A stretch of DNA of 64,000 bases from Diplolepis rosae (GCA_030998225.1 JAPYXD010000710.1:31945501-32009500), one strand, 5' to 3'. Positions 1 to 12,790 are shown, counted from the first letter of the stretch. A program made the numbers and translations. Notes: a model not told the origin generated them from the sequence alone.

Positions 1-290
1 TTGTATCATAACGTTTTTTCGTATCTCGTATAATTTAACTGGAAAATGGAATTTTGATATTGACTTTTTTCGAATTTGAATATGCTGTAACATTTCTAAT
101 TTTTATTTAATCAAAAAATGTTATCAGGATAATTTGTAGAGATTTATGAGCACTATCAAAAACCAGTATTGAAATTTTTGATTTTTAAAAAAAATTATTT
201 TCAAAAACACAAAAGTAGTGCTCAATCCCTCAATTTTGATTGGATGTGGCTGGTTAACGAACTTGTCCTTACTTTTTCGGCTCCGATAAA
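1..290 (+). repeat. Truncated copy of the 1.76-kb CGCGCTTCGCGCTC element (tail part)
   Basis: Bases 1-290 match 13709-13999 almost base for base, including the TATAATTTAACT, GCTGTAACATTTCTAA and GGATGTGGCTGGTTAACGAA strings. The copy enters the window already truncated on the left. It stops abruptly after CTCCGATAAA, where the 12.5-14.3 kb copy continues with a CAGACAGACAGACA tract. No protein is supported; the 60-codon frame here also exists in the other copy and resembles nothing known. Confidence 0.85.
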
Positions 291-381
291 AAATAGGCCT
301 TCAATAATAATATTGCTATTCTTGAAAGCAAAATTATCTATTTTTGCCTGAAGTCTAATTTTCGTGGATCGACTACATTAA
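288..381. repeat. Right-end remnant of FB-A foldback element
   Basis: About 90 bp match the right terminus of the FB-A hairpin family (TTCAATAATAATATTGCTAT ... GTCTAATTTTCGTGGATC), ending in ACTACATTAAA where intact copies end in ACTACCTTAA. It abuts the truncated element at 1-290 directly. This is the same pair of repeats that is nested at 12.47-14.90 kb. Confidence 0.85.
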
Positions 382-3008
382 ATCGAATTCAATGCTTTAG
401 TTTGAAATTTGAATATCCCAAATTTTTAAAATTCCAAAATATTCTTTTCGCAGCAGGTTTTTGAAAAAGATCGTAGAATCCTCTTCCTATGATGATAAAA
501 CTCATTAGTCAAAAGCAGAATTATTTATTTTTATATTTTTTTAGTCTAAAGAGAAAAAATGATAAAGGCCTTGAAGATCCCTATTTCAAATGAAAATATA
601 ATATATTCAACGAGGGTATAATCAGAGATATTTTCCGAATAAATATTGATTCTCTTTTCATGATTCTAAGAGATGTAGTAAAAATGAAAAATAATCTGTA
701 CTTTTTTTCCAATTAAAAGATTGTTGTCTACACCCTCTTCAGACGGTGAGTCTGACAGAAAAAAGGGTGGAATCGTGTGAAAAGCATGTTTTAAAAAGCT
801 TGTGTCGAGATCAGTGTTGAAACTCAAATCTTGTATGTCTGAGCGGGAACCCTCGAGGTAATAGCAGAGGAGGGATCAGCTGACTGAAAAGGGGCTGAGT
901 CGTGGAGTTGGGGCTCGATCCTGGCTCTCCGGCTCTCCCACATGGAACTCACACCAGGCTTTGACAGTTAAACGTCAGCTGCCGAGCAGCGCACTTCGTA
1001 CAATCTCATCTTTCGATTTTTCAACAAGTGTTTATTCAAAGTTTACTATTTATTAAATTTTAAATGAATTTCTCGAGAAAAATAAAAAATCTATCGTTCA
1101 TTTATTTTTAGAGCACAATTTTAATTATGTAAATCATTCTAATTGAAATATACTTTAAAAGGTGAATAAGATATCAATAATATAATACACCCGTTACTTA
1201 TCGATAACTATCAATATCACGTGCAGATAAGGGATCCAAGTGCTTCTTGCAATTTCAACTAAAATTTTTTGTACATTAAAATAAATTCAAAAAAACCTTC
1301 TGTAAAACTTTGAAAAAAATTTCATGTCTCGGAACAAAACACTTGAAGAAAGGTTTAATATACAGTAATCCTTGACCAAATTGGAGCGGAAGTTTGAATA
1401 AGTGGTGTGTAGAGGACAATAGTGTAAAGATCTTTTGAATTCTGCAGTGTAATTAACCTTGTTTTGCTTCATTCTTGAATGTAATTTGCTGTTGATTCAT
1501 GTTACGAGTCGTTCAGCTTCTTCTAAAGGTAAATAAACTTTGTTTTCAATTATCTGTTCATTTAACGAATATTAATGAAAAATACGTTAATGCTTTTGTA
1601 AGAAAAAAACAAGGCATTATAACAAAACATATCGGTTATGAATAATGTATAAATTCGTAACACTATTTCACACAGAAATCCACGTTTATAATTTTTAGCG
1701 AACTACGTTTCAATTGGTGAAAAAATGTTTCACATTGAGAATATCTGCCAGTAAAAATATTGAACTTTAGGAAAACATTTGAATCTTTGCTATATAAATT
1801 AACGCAAACTTTCCTATCAAAAATTCTCACTGTGGAACATGTTTTATTGAATTGATACGTAATTCAATAAATATTGTAAACGCGGAAAATAAACTGCATA
1901 CATATTTGGCAATCTGTTTATACCAAAAAAATTAAATCACTTCTTGGATACAGGTGTACACAGAAATAAATACTATTATACTGATCTGATATTTAATATG
2001 ATATAGAGAACCTGTTACATACTTTTTGTTTTTCATATTCAGGTAAGAAATTTTGTCCAACTCGCTAAGATCATTCTTAAAGGAAGTTGAGTTTTCCAAT
2101 GGTTGCGCATAGTGTTTTTTAAAAATTAATTATCTTCTATTACAAAGCTAAGAAAACTTACGCATAGAATTTTGGTTCATATGTGTATATATATATATAT
2201 GAAATTACAACATGCATGTAGCCATAAATGTGAAATTTAAATTCAAACGCAAGACAGGTGATTAATATTTTAATTCGCTGGCACAAGTTACTAAATTGCA
2301 GGAAGGAATTTTGCCCTAATTAATTTCATGATGTTATCTACGACTGGTCTTTGTTTCATAGCAAGGGAATCTTAAATCAAGCTTATTATAAAAACACACT
2401 TATAACAGAAGAATGTTTTTTTGGAATTCTTTTTTAATTAATTGCATATCCCATATCGTCAGAAATAATTATTACTAAAGCTTAGAATATCGATAATCAG
2501 GATAATAATTATAATTAAAAAAAAATTCATTTGGTCTAATTTAGTGAACTTTTATCTCAGATAATGAACGTGAGCGACTCAAAGGTTAATTCAGGCTAAG
2601 ATTACTCCTATATTAAAAATAATAACATATGTTTTCTTATAGAGAATCAGGGCATGATGCAAACATTACTATTACAGTTATCATGTTAATAAAACTTGAA
2701 AGAGAGCAAAGATAAAATATTCTCTATATTGCATGTAGGGTTATTGTTATTTCAATGGGCCACAATTCTCGAATCGACAGGCTCTGATGCTTGTGGGAGT
2801 TGCAGTAAGTTACCTAATTATTGGAGCTCATTACTTTTGAATATAGCATGATCATATAATTTGGTCGAATAGTAACTGGGTCATACGCTTATTTGCAAAA
2901 CTTGAAAAGAATAAGAAAAGGAAAGCTCAAAAATATTATTAGGGTATAGATTATCTTATCATGAGTTCAAGAGCTCGCTGCATGCAGATTTATGCACTTT
3001 TATATATA
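382..3008. other. Intergenic, no gene seen; GC-richer block at about 760-1010
   Basis: Mostly AT-rich unique sequence with no convincing coding frame. Bases 760-1010 are clearly GC-richer (CCCTCGAGG, CAGCTGCCGAGCAGCGC) and contain a donor-like GGTGAGTC at about 745. They could be an exon or promoter of an unseen gene, but nothing in translation is recognisable. A short (TA)n tract lies near 2190-2200. Confidence 0.5.
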
Positions 3009-3309
3009 AAATGGTATGTTGTTGGAAAAATTGGCTTTAGGTTCCATAAATTGATTAAGTAAAATTTAATCAAACATTTCGGCTCTGATCGGAGCCCTCA
3101 TCAGTGATATTTATTAAAATCTTTCAAGTAAATAGAGAAAAATTCAATAATTTCTCTATTTATTTGAAAGATTTTAATAAATATCACTGATGAGGGCTCC
3201 CATCAGAGCCGAAACGTTTGATTAAATTTGACTTAATCAATTTATGGACCCTAAAGCCAATTTTTCCAACAACATACCATTTTATTAATATTGAGGGCCA
3301 ATACAAGGT
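3009..3309. repeat. Hairpin copy of the CTGATGA-GAAAC repeat family
   Basis: Two inverted arms (about 3009-3147 and 3148-3287) carry the same sequence in opposite orientation: a CTGATGA box, a GGCTC/GAGCC stem, GAAACG, and about 60 nt later CCTAAAGCCAATTTT. The right side runs into GAGGGCCAATACAAGG, a tail also seen near 37600 and 53715. Arm identity is high. No coding capacity. Confidence 0.8.
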
Positions 3310-3339
3310 ACACTGATTATTACTTTTATATATAATTGT

Positions 3340-3500
3340 AAACTCAAATTAAAAGAATTTGGAATCTTTCTGTTAAGAAAGAGATGCTTTCGACTGTGCC
3401 GGGATTCGAGCCAGGGTCTTTCGATTGCCGGTAAATTATACGTGCCTAATGATCCTCTGATAATTTAAGCAGTGGCAAAAATTTCGAACATAAACCAAAT
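3340..3500 (-). repeat. tRNA-like SINE, near-complete copy
   Basis: Read on the minus strand it holds a box-B-like GGCTCGAATCC (3401-3412; consensus GGTTCGANNCC), CAGTCGAAAGC, and the tail word CAGAAAGATT followed by an AT-rich end. The 5' part (TTTTTGCCACTGC ... GGATCATTAG) recurs at 52020-52075. Box A is not convincing, so it may be a 5'-shortened or degenerate tRNA head. Other copies are at 3598-3655, 5910-5985, 10443-10490, 28180-28293, 51845-51895 and 52150-52255. Confidence 0.65.
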
Positions 3501-3537
3501 TTGAAATTATTGTTAAGATTCATAAAATAGGACTTGC

Positions 3538-4069
3538 ATCGGCCCTCAAATAATAAATTTCATACAATGTTGTTGTTAATAATAATTTGTAACTTCAAAT
3601 TTTAAAGAATTTGCAATCTTTCTGTGGAATAAAAAGACGCTTTCGACTAAATAATTTGAAATAATTTCGAATTCGTATTAGTAATTCTTAGCTATTTTTT
3701 ATAAATTATCCTTTGTAATTTTATACTATTGTATATATATATACTTGCATCTATATCTTCAGTAACATTTACATACACACAAATATATACTATAGTTTTA
3801 TAGTTTAGGTATCTCAAAGTTATGTACAATTTTATGCAAATTTTCCCACGTTTTTTCATATTTTTTCACATTACCTATGTTTATACCAAAATAGGGCTCG
3901 CAAATGTGCAATATTTTATTTATAATTTAGAAATAAAGATCACTGATGAGGACTCCGATCAGAGTCGAAACGTTTGAAAGTATGTAACCTTTTGAGTTAA
4001 TATTTCTGAACCCTAAAGCCAATTATTAACAACAAAATCGTATGAAATTTATTACTGTCAACACTATTA
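3538..4069. repeat. CTGATGA-GAAAC family element with short terminal inverted repeats
   Basis: The left end (AAATTTCATACAATGTTGTT at about 3558) is the inverse of the right end near 4025-4065, giving TIRs of about 45 bp. The CTGATGA box is at 3943-3949 and GAAA at 3967-3970. A fragment of the SINE tail (3598-3655, minus) lies inside. The interior is AT-rich with no coding frame. Confidence 0.65.
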
Positions 4070-4630
4070 TTTCTTATTATATTTCAATATTGCATAATAT
4101 TACCATTATGATAATTATTGAACATTTAAAAACATATTTGAAAGTGCAACATTGAAAATAATCAATTTTTGATCAAGGGATTCCTTGTCAATTCCATTGG
4201 ATGTTTTGCAATTCATCAGAATATAAAGTAAATCAAGAACCTCAAGAATATCAGATTTCACATCAAATATCGATTTCGGGATGTAGCTGGTGCAAGTTCG
4301 AAATATCATCACCCTTTTCGCTTTCTGTGAGTAGTCGCATTACTGAAGGGAAAGGGAGCAAAGTATCGTAACGGATGCAGGGGACTCACGTGTCGTGAGA
4401 AATTATTCGTCTACACGTGTGAGATGCGTTTCTGTCCCCCTGATCGTGGCGAAAAGGCCAGGAAATATATGAACATGATTCAAAAAAACGTTATTCTCTC
4501 TTTTGTCCTCTTTCACGAACTGCCCCTTTCTTCCATTTTACTCCAGTGTAATTTAACCGTCAATTATAGGTATGAAAAATTCCCATTCGTGAAGTCAAAC
4601 CGGATAATATTAAGCACCGAATAGTCTGTA
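4070..4630. other. Intergenic; moderately GC-rich 4310-4470
   Basis: No recognisable gene. Bases 4310-4470 are less AT-rich than the surroundings and contain CACGTGTCGTGAG. Short open frames lie on both strands here, none with family resemblance. Confidence 0.4.
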
Positions 4631-4963
4631 CACGGAGAAAAATATTTGTCTAAAACTATATAACTATTTGGAAACGCATGATGAATTCCAAAGCAACGTA
4701 TTTTTTTCTTATTATTCAACAGTTATTAGGATTTATATTATAGGATACGCTAAATTACCGATATAAATTCTCACCTAGATGGTAAAAAAAATTAAATTAT
4801 TATAAAATTTTATCATATAGATGGGAATTTTTATCGGTAATTTAGCGTATTCTATAATATAAATCCTAATAAATGTGAATTATTAGAAAAAAATATATCG
4901 CTTTAGAATTTATCATGCGTTTCCAAATAGTTTGGTAATTTTAGACTAATATTTTTTTCCGTG
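4631..4963. mobile_element. Foldback MITE (CACGGAGAAAA ends, TA target duplication)
   Basis: A 333-bp hairpin element. It starts CACGGAGAAAAATATTTGTC and ends with the inverse ...TTTTTTTCCGTG, with TA directly outside both ends. The two arms pair along almost their whole length (TTTGGAAACGCATGATGAAT against ATTTATCATGCGTTTCCAAA). A second copy is at 49704-50034. Confidence 0.9.
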
Positions 4964-7849
4964 TAGATAATATTTCCATAAAAAGTAATTACTTTCAGTT
5001 TTATGTCTATTTTCATTGTTAATTTTATATTTATATAAATAATTTATTATAATCTATATAATTAAAATCATATTTTTCAATATGAGAACATATTGCATTC
5101 GCTAGAAATTAAGAATTTTCAGTCGAAGTCCATCCTACTTAGGAATTACCATAATAATAAAAATCAGTGTACCTTGGTTATTATCAACTTTCTGTTATGA
5201 TTATGAGGCACTTAAAGATTTTTCATCAGTATATAATTAGCCAAAAATCTTATAAATTCATTTTTTGTATTTATACTTCAATCTCTAAATATATTTTCCT
5301 TGATCATTCACTGAATTTTGTAGTTTCCGCTTGACGTGACTTATCTCCATGCATGCAGACATTCGCTCGATCACGTCCAGTTGCAATCGATTAGATTCAA
5401 CTTAAAAATAAAATAAAATTTTTCCTTTTTTTTTACAATTTCAACAAAATTGTCAAAATCTACATTTTGTCAATTGTATCAGGGAAAAAATATTGAAGAA
5501 AAAAGACTTCTTGGTGAGTCAGGAATTTTAAAAGTTTGTCAGTGGTGGCACAATGGTTTCCCATAAGGCAGGAAACTTTTTTTGTTTTTTTGCTTTGAAT
5601 ATTAATTTTCTTTGTATAACTTGCACTTTTTAATCGACGACAGAAGTTTATTGAAGTGAATGTGCGTTGCAAGAGGATGAGGGCCACACTTTGAGGTTTC
5701 CTCCGTCTGGCTCAGGATGTGACGATATGACTCTCTAGTCAACCAATGGCGTAGGTGGTTTTAAAAATGATTACTGCACACTTATTTCCAAAAAATTCAT
5801 TAGGATTTGAAAATTCGGAAAGCAATTTAGTTCCGCTTGAAAAATTAACTAAAAATTAGGATTATTCATAATTGTTATAATTATGTATTTTTTTAAATAT
5901 AGAAACCTAATATTTAAAGAGTTTGAAAATCTTTCTGTGGAAAAAAGACGCTTTCGACTGCGCTAGGATCAAACTCAACTAATTAATAGAAATCTAATTA
6001 TATATATTTTTATTTGTTTGTTAAGTTAGATTAAATGTCAGTTTCTATTTCAAGAGCTAGAGATAAACTATAAAGCAATAAGCAAGGAATAAGAGTAGAG
6101 CTATCGATTAGTACAATTCGAATCTCGATATTCCATCAAGAATGGAGTAGAGGCCTCGTTTTTCTGGTAGAACCGGAGTTACGAGTTCCTTCCGAACCGT
6201 ATCTCACTGATTTCCATTTTCTGACAAAGTTGACTCTTTCTAGAAATTATACACGAAAGTAGGCTAATCTCTCTGCTTTGAAAGAGATTCAACAAAGGGC
6301 TGATAAAAAATCAAAAAAAGATATGGATTCGTTCATTGTTACAGCTCTATTCTATCTAAAATGTCGAGAACAATATTTAACTCGTCAGTTTTCAGTTTCA
6401 GAAATTGAAAACCACGAAAAAAATATGACTGAGAGAACATAAAATTGAATAAAAATTATAAGCGTTAAAATTTATTTAAAAGTTATTTTAAAAACTAAGC
6501 AGTAAAGGGTAAATAATTCTTTTAATTGTTAAAAAAATAATTAAAAATAATACATTTTGAGATATTTAAGCCTCGAGTTTTTTATTGCTTACATAATTCT
6601 TCTTACCATTGCAAAAAAGCATTGGAATTCAAATTAATCTTTAATTCAGCTGAGGCGATTTTGATTATAAATACAAGTGTTTTCAAGTACAGTAAAAAAT
6701 CGCATATCAAAATTTTTTGCAAACCTTTTAATTAATCTAGCAGACTTTTAACGGGGGCAGGGTTAATATAAGGCACGACGAATACATGCCATATTTAGAT
6801 CGACCATAAAAGCTCGCACTCTTATTTATATGCATGTGACTTGATCAGAATCACGCAACCATAGACACAACCATAATTACGTGCCCTGGTGACATATAAG
6901 CTATGCTCAGCATTCTATCGAAAACTTGTCACTTGTTACATATAACATAACTTTAAACAAAATTATTCTATGAAGATTTTTTTAACTTATCCTTTTATCA
7001 TTTACAAAATGTTTGGTGGGAAACATTACAATTATAATCAATTAGATAAATTCTCGAAATAACAATCTGTAGTTAGTTTTTCTAATTTCTATCAGTAAGT
7101 CAATCCTAGTTACTCTCTTAGTTGTTTTTGACTAATTTTTCGGTGAATGGGACTTAAAAAAGAGATCGTATAGCTAAAATGAGTCACTAATTACAATTAG
7201 AGAATTAGAAAGCATCCATCAATAATTATTCCATTTTTCACTATTTAATTTCATGTATTTTGTAAAAATTAAGTATTGTACATGAGATTTTAAAAACTCT
7301 GAAAATCCTGACAAAAATTATCCTTTTTTACTTTTCATTATAATTAAAATAATAAATTAAATGCATTTCCTTGTTGTTTTAAAATAAGTGATTGAGCAGT
7401 TAAAATTATACGAAACGAAATTGATTTGCCGGATTAAATCTGTAATTAACTAAATTCCTAGATGAAAGTAATCCTTTTCCAAAAGAAAGTTTCTTTCTAT
7501 TTCACAGCAAACTAACATGCAATACCACACTTATAATACTTCCGTTATGCAGTAATTAATTCAAATTTAAAGGAACGATACATTTCCTAACTGTTAAATT
7601 GAAAAGAGAAAACGAAAAAAGAAAACTTTCTCGGAAGAACGAGAATAAAAACAGTAACCAAAGCTTTCAACAGGATTGATCAAAATTTATTATCCCAGTG
7701 ATAAGTGGACTTGTATCTTTGTTTTGCATTAATGCCTACATGGAGCATTAGAAGACAACGTCTAAAGGACAGCAATGGATTTCAATTGATTCGTTAGAAT
7801 GAAAGCACAAAAAGGTTCTAACAGGCGTTCATTATTCTCGCCCACGATT
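4964..7849. other. Intergenic, no gene seen
   Basis: AT-rich with many stops in all frames. The only repeat recognised is a SINE tail fragment at 5910-5985 (minus strand: CTGTGG, TTTCGACTGCGC). Bases 6740-6930 are slightly GC-richer. No splice-plus-coding pattern was found. Confidence 0.5.
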
Positions 7850-8290
7850 TCCGTCAATTGTCCAATAGCAGAGTCGTTATTCGAGATGCAAAAATCACAC
7901 GTCGTTGTGTTTGCGGTTGAGGTGCGGTTTCATTTATAAGCGGCTCTGTTTTAAAACGCTTTGTGGCCAATATTACCACGAAACCATGAAATCTCCCTTG
8001 ACGTTGGATACAGGGAGTTACCCCTTGCCACCTAATTACGTCAGAGAACTGAACTTCCATGGCCGTTATACCTCGTGTTTGTTTCCGGTCAACTGGCCAC
8101 CTGCTACCGACATTCCCACGGTAGACTGAATATGAAAGGAGTTGTGGATCAAGGGGTGAATTTCTAAAATGCACTTGACCAATTGGGGCATGGATTCTGC
8201 TTAAACACCGAGTGATTTTAACTTTGTGACCACGGGAAGTAGGTCGGAAATAACTCCGGCAACGAAGTTTGGAGAGGATTTAAGCATTTC
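7850..8290. promoter_or_regulatory. GC-richer unique island, candidate enhancer or exon
   Basis: This island stands out from about 30% GC surroundings. It has two Runt-type TGCGGTT words only 4 bp apart (7912-7918 and 7923-7929) and a GACCACG near 8227. Open frames exist on both strands (7854-8174 minus, 7905-8129 plus) but their translations overlap and resemble no family, so I read it as possible regulatory DNA, not a gene. Confidence 0.3.
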
Positions 8291-8464
8291 ATTATCCACC
8301 CAACTATTATTAATTAAATACAACACGTTTTTAATAAGCCAACATTTTACACATATTTTATTGATCAAAAGATTATTACGATAATTAGAGAGTAAACATT
8401 TTCATAGAGGATGTCACGACACATAAACTGACATCTTCTAATTTCAAGTGTGCACAACATTGTG

Positions 8465-9110
8465 TTAAGATAGTTCATCCAGGAAAATTAGACCTCAGGG
8501 AAAATAGATAATTTTGCATTCAAGAATAGAATATTTACTATTTTGAAAGGGAAAATATTATTTTCCATGAAAAAAAACGGATAAATAATTTTAATAATAA
8601 ATTTGATTTTTGCCCCAACTTTTTTTTCTGATCGTTTCTTACCAACTTTTAAAAAATGACGCGATTCTAATAAATTACGAGTCACTTTTTCAAGGAAAAG
8701 ATTCTCCACAACTTTACAGTTTCCAACTTTTGAAAATGAATTCTTTAATGGATGAAAACATTAAAAAAACCTTTTCCAAAATGAAATTTGTATAAAAAAA
8801 TTGCTGAATTTGGTAATAATTGATTCATTTTCAAAAATTGGAAACGGTTAAGTTGTAGAGAATCTTTTCCTTGAAAAAATGACTAGTAATTTATTAGAAT
8901 CGTATCATTTCTTAAAATTTGGTAAGAAACGATCAGAAAAAAAGTTGGGGCAAAAATACTATTTAATATTTTTATCTGTGCTTCAAATTTTTTTCATGTA
9001 AAATAGTCTTTTCTCTTTCAAAATAGCCCTTCAATAATAATATTTCTATTCTTGAATGCAAAATTATCTATTTCCCCTGAGGTCTAATTTTCGTGGATGA
9101 ACAACATTAA
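8465..9110. mobile_element. FB-A foldback element, copy 2
   Basis: A 646-bp hairpin flanked by TTAA (8465-8468 and 9107-9110). The outer ~300 bp of each side are inverted copies: AAAATTAGACCTCAGG on the left, CCTGAGGTCTAATTTTCG on the right, then inner words such as AAAGTTGGGGCAAAAAT and its inverse. The centre is near 8790. No coding frame beyond those generated by the inverted symmetry. Confidence 0.9.
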
Positions 9111-9671
9111 TTGCAGTATCACATGTTCTTGGACTTGATCCTCTAATCTACAACAACGCAAATGAATCAAAAGATTTGAAAAGTTCATTGTCTCTGAAGG
9201 TAACAAAAAGTATACTCAGATGAAAATTTATTAGAATAAAATTGAAGTTTATTTCAATTGAATAAAATTTCATTTTTAGAATAAAGTTGAGGATTTGTTC
9301 TTTTTCTTCGATCACTCGAGAACAGAAAATATTTTAGTTTTGAGTATATGGGTATATACTTAACGGCATGAAATTTGATTTCATTATTGCATTTAGAAAC
9401 GGCACACCTTGTTCACAAAAGGTTCTAGCCTGATGCGTCATGCAAATTAAGTTAATGGCATTGACATGTCATACACATCAAGCATTTTGATGGCTCGAAT
9501 CGAATCCACTTCACTGTCATTTAAGAGGCTCAATTTATTGATACTATACTATATTATAATCCAGTTCAATATTTATATTTTAAAAAGTTATATATTTTAT
9601 ATAAAATATTCTTAAAAAATATAAATATTTTTTTATCACACTTTCGTTATTTTTTCTTAAAATCTTGTATA

Positions 9672-9956
9672 TTCGATGGATTAACTAGACTATGTGACCA
9701 AATCTCTGTAAAAGTTCGTGTAAGATAACTTTTGTATTTTACAAAAAATATTCCTGATAAAAAAGAGTCTGTCAACTTCGTTTGGGTATAAATTTTGCAA
9801 AATTTTTTAACTGAAAAGAAATTAACAGACGTGCTTTATTGTCTTGTTATATTTTGCAAATTTTTAGAAGAATGTTTTATAAATTAAGAAAGTCATATTA
9901 CATTAACGAATCAATGTATAATTTAGTCACGTGATCCAATTGATCCATGGCCTTAA
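9672..9956. mobile_element. Foldback FB-B (GGCCATGGATC ends), copy 1
   Basis: The ends are inverted copies: ATGGATTAACTAGACTATGTG on the left pairs with CACGTGATCCAATTGATCCA on the right, closing in GGCCTTAA. Internally CTGTCAACTTCGTTTG and ATTAACAGACGTGCTTTATT are shared with copies at 38020, 48222 and 63551. Confidence 0.8.
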
Positions 9957-10442
9957 ATTCGAAATTGGAATCATGTGTGAAGAAAATAGGAAATAGATAT
10001 GTATACGTTTGCAATAAGATGATAATTCAATGTTATTCTTCGTTTGTAAAACTTTCATTCAGTGACGTACGTTGCATCGTAAATCTAACATCAGCCTGAT
10101 GCATTCACACATCTGCAATTCTTATCATCTGTTTACGTTTCAACTTATCTCATTTTATGCCCACTCTTAATTAATCACTATGGATAAGATGAAAGCATTG
10201 TAAAATCAGTATAATTTCTATGTATACAAGTACGCGCGGACGACCAGATGTAAACTCGGTCGAACCGTGTGTTTCATCCCGATCTGGGCCCGGCCACGGC
10301 CATAGCATAATTTCTGCACTGGCATTAAATAGTTGCAAATAAATGGTAAATTTTCTAAGAAAACCTAATTTGCAATTAAAGTGTGCATCAAATTAACAAA
10401 GATTCACTTTCGAATAGATTATTGTTATGTTGTTATCTATTA

Positions 10443-10490
10443 AATTTAAGAATTTTAAAATCTTTCTGTGGAAAAAGATACGTTTTTAAA
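10443..10490 (-). repeat. SINE tail fragment
   Basis: Short match to the 3' part of the tRNA-like SINE (AATCTTTCTGTGGAAAAAGA on the plus strand). The box-B head is missing. Confidence 0.5.
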
Positions 10491-10712
10491 ATCAAAGATC
10501 TATTAATTGTTATCTATTTTAATATTGATAGACAGGAAATATTTTTTTCAAATTAAAAAAATACTTTTCGGAGCAGCTAGTTAACGACTTTTTAATTGTT
10601 TAAATGCCAATTAAAAAATAAAAAATATTCAATATTCGTGCGTATAAGTTTTTTCCTTGAAACTTTTTTATAAGAATAACTATGATAGTTATAATTGTGG
10701 AAGCTATAGAAA

Positions 10713-11263
10713 TTAAGGTAGTTGATCCACGAAGATTAGACCTCAGGCAAAAATAGATAATTTTTCTTTCAAGAATAGCAATATTATTATCAAAGGGCTA
10801 TTTTGGAAGAGAAAAGATTATTTTCCATGAAAAAAATTTGAAACACAGAATAATAATTTTATTAATAAATTTTATTTTTGCCCCAACTTTTTTTCTTATT
10901 GCTTTTTACCAAATTTTAAAAAATTATGGGTTTTTATGAATTACAAATCACTTTTTCAAGAAAAAGATTCCCCAAAACTTAGCCATTTACAATTTTCGAA
11001 AATGAATCAATTATTATCAAATTCAGCAATTTGTTTATAAAAATTTAGATCTGGAAAATGTTTTTTTACTGGTTTCAGCCATTAAAGAATTTATTTTTAA
11101 AATTCAGAAACGGTGAATTATTTTTCTGTGTTTCAAATTTTGTTCATGTAAAATAATCTTTTTTCTTTCAAAATAGCCCTTCAATAATAATATTGCTATT
11201 CTTGAAAGCAAAATTATCTATTTTTGCCTGAGGTCTAATTTTTGTGGATGAAAACTACCTTAA
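10713..11263. mobile_element. FB-A foldback element, copy 3 (right arm shortened)
   Basis: TTAA at 10713-10716 and 11260-11263. The left arm is full, but the right arm lacks about 100 bp between AAATTCAGAAACGG and TTTTTCTGTGTTTC, leaving 551 bp. Termini are GGTAGTTGATCCACG and the inverse CTACC. Confidence 0.88.
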
Positions 11264-12471
11264 AGAACGCCCATTTTGAAGTTATGATTAAATTCGAAAT
11301 TTAAATCTTAGAAATTATTTAATGCTGAATAGATAAAATTAGAATTTTAATGACTGGTTTGATTGTGATCAGGTCTTCTCATTTTATTTTTTAGATAAAC
11401 TGATACAGTTTTAGAACCTTATGATAATGATTTTAGTGATAAATAATACTGAACATCAAAGAGACTTATATACAATGAAAATAAAAGTATTTGGAGCATA
11501 AAAAGGTGCTTTCATATCCTTTAGAGTGACCTATAAAACTAAGAAGTATTTTGTGGAAAAATTGAGGTCATCTAAAGTTTGACGTAAAAATTGAAGATAA
11601 AATTCCGAGGGTACATTGGCAGCATATCCTCGATGTGAACGGCTGCCGCTCATTTTGGAAGACAATAACTCTACCCCCGGCTTGCTTGCTGAGTCAGACC
11701 CCCAGGGCCGTTTCTGCTTGGATGTGCTTGGCACGTGATGGAATCAGAAAGGCATCGCATAATAAGAAAATATCGGTAATTCAATCAAAACTGCTAGGTA
11801 AAATCAGTAAATTGTTCAATGATTTTCTCTTTCCTTACTCAATATTATTTAAGTCTATCTTTTCTAGTCAGAATTAAGTAATTTTTACATTGTATACTTG
11901 ATAAAAAAATTTTCAGTTTTTTTTTCTTGTAGATTTCAAGTTTTTATTTATGCGTAAAAGTGATCTGCAGATTCTGGGGCAAAAACAAGTATCTTTTTGG
12001 TACTCGTTTCTTATTTTACTGCTATTATATATGGAATGATTAGCAAATCTGATAGAAAATATTTAGGTTTCACGTATAAAACATTTTATAGACTTTAGTC
12101 TCGGAAGCTAATAACCAATTATGGAGAGTAAAACGTTACATTCACACGGTCACGGCTCATGTAATATGAATTACGGGAAACAATTAACATTCATCGAGGA
12201 AAAGCAAATTAAATACAAAACAGGAGTTTACAGGGTTTCTAAATGAAAATGCATTTTGATTGTTCTCCAACTTAAGAACGCTTACCTCTTATCTCCATTT
12301 CAGAATCGAAAATTTTGAAGAATGGTTTATAAAATGGGAGGAAATATTCTCACCGTTAATTGTGAATAATTTTGAAATAGGACCCAAAATTTTATTATTG
12401 GTTATTATTAATTGTGCAATAATTAATTTAACACAAAAATTTTTATTTCCAAATAAAATCTATTTTGTATT
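11264..12471. other. Intergenic; GC-richer block 11600-11760
   Basis: No gene recognised. The block at 11600-11760 (CGGCTGCCGC, CCCCCGGCTTGC) contains an AP-1-type TGAGTCA near 11690 and an E-box-like GCACGTGAT near 11731. Open frames on both strands there are short and unrecognisable. Confidence 0.35.
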
Positions 12472-12790
12472 ATTAGTTCGATCACGAAAATTAGACCTCA
12501 CACGGAGAAAAAAAAACTGTTAAATCAACAGATGTCAACTGCTGGAATAGGGACAGCAGTTTTTTTTTGTAATATTTACAGATTTTTCTGTTGGATTCAC
12601 AGATTGTTTGTAAACTCAACAGATGAACCTGTAAAATCTACAGAAATGTCTGATAGAATTACGGATTTCTCTTTTTTCTTGAAATCCGCAGTTCTAACAG
12701 ACATGTCTGTAAATTTTACAGGTTCATCTGTTGAGTTTACAAACAATCTGTGAATCCAACAGGAAAATCTGTAAATATTACAAAAAAAAT

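Noticed and set aside
3401..3412. tRNA gene on the minus strand
   Set aside because: Only the T-arm-like box B is present; there is no acceptor stem or anticodon arm. It belongs to a repeated SINE.
3943..3970. Firm call of an active hammerhead ribozyme
   Set aside because: An extra base between CTGATGA and the stem, plus no identifiable stem III and cleavage site, prevent a canonical fold; kept only as a hypothesis.
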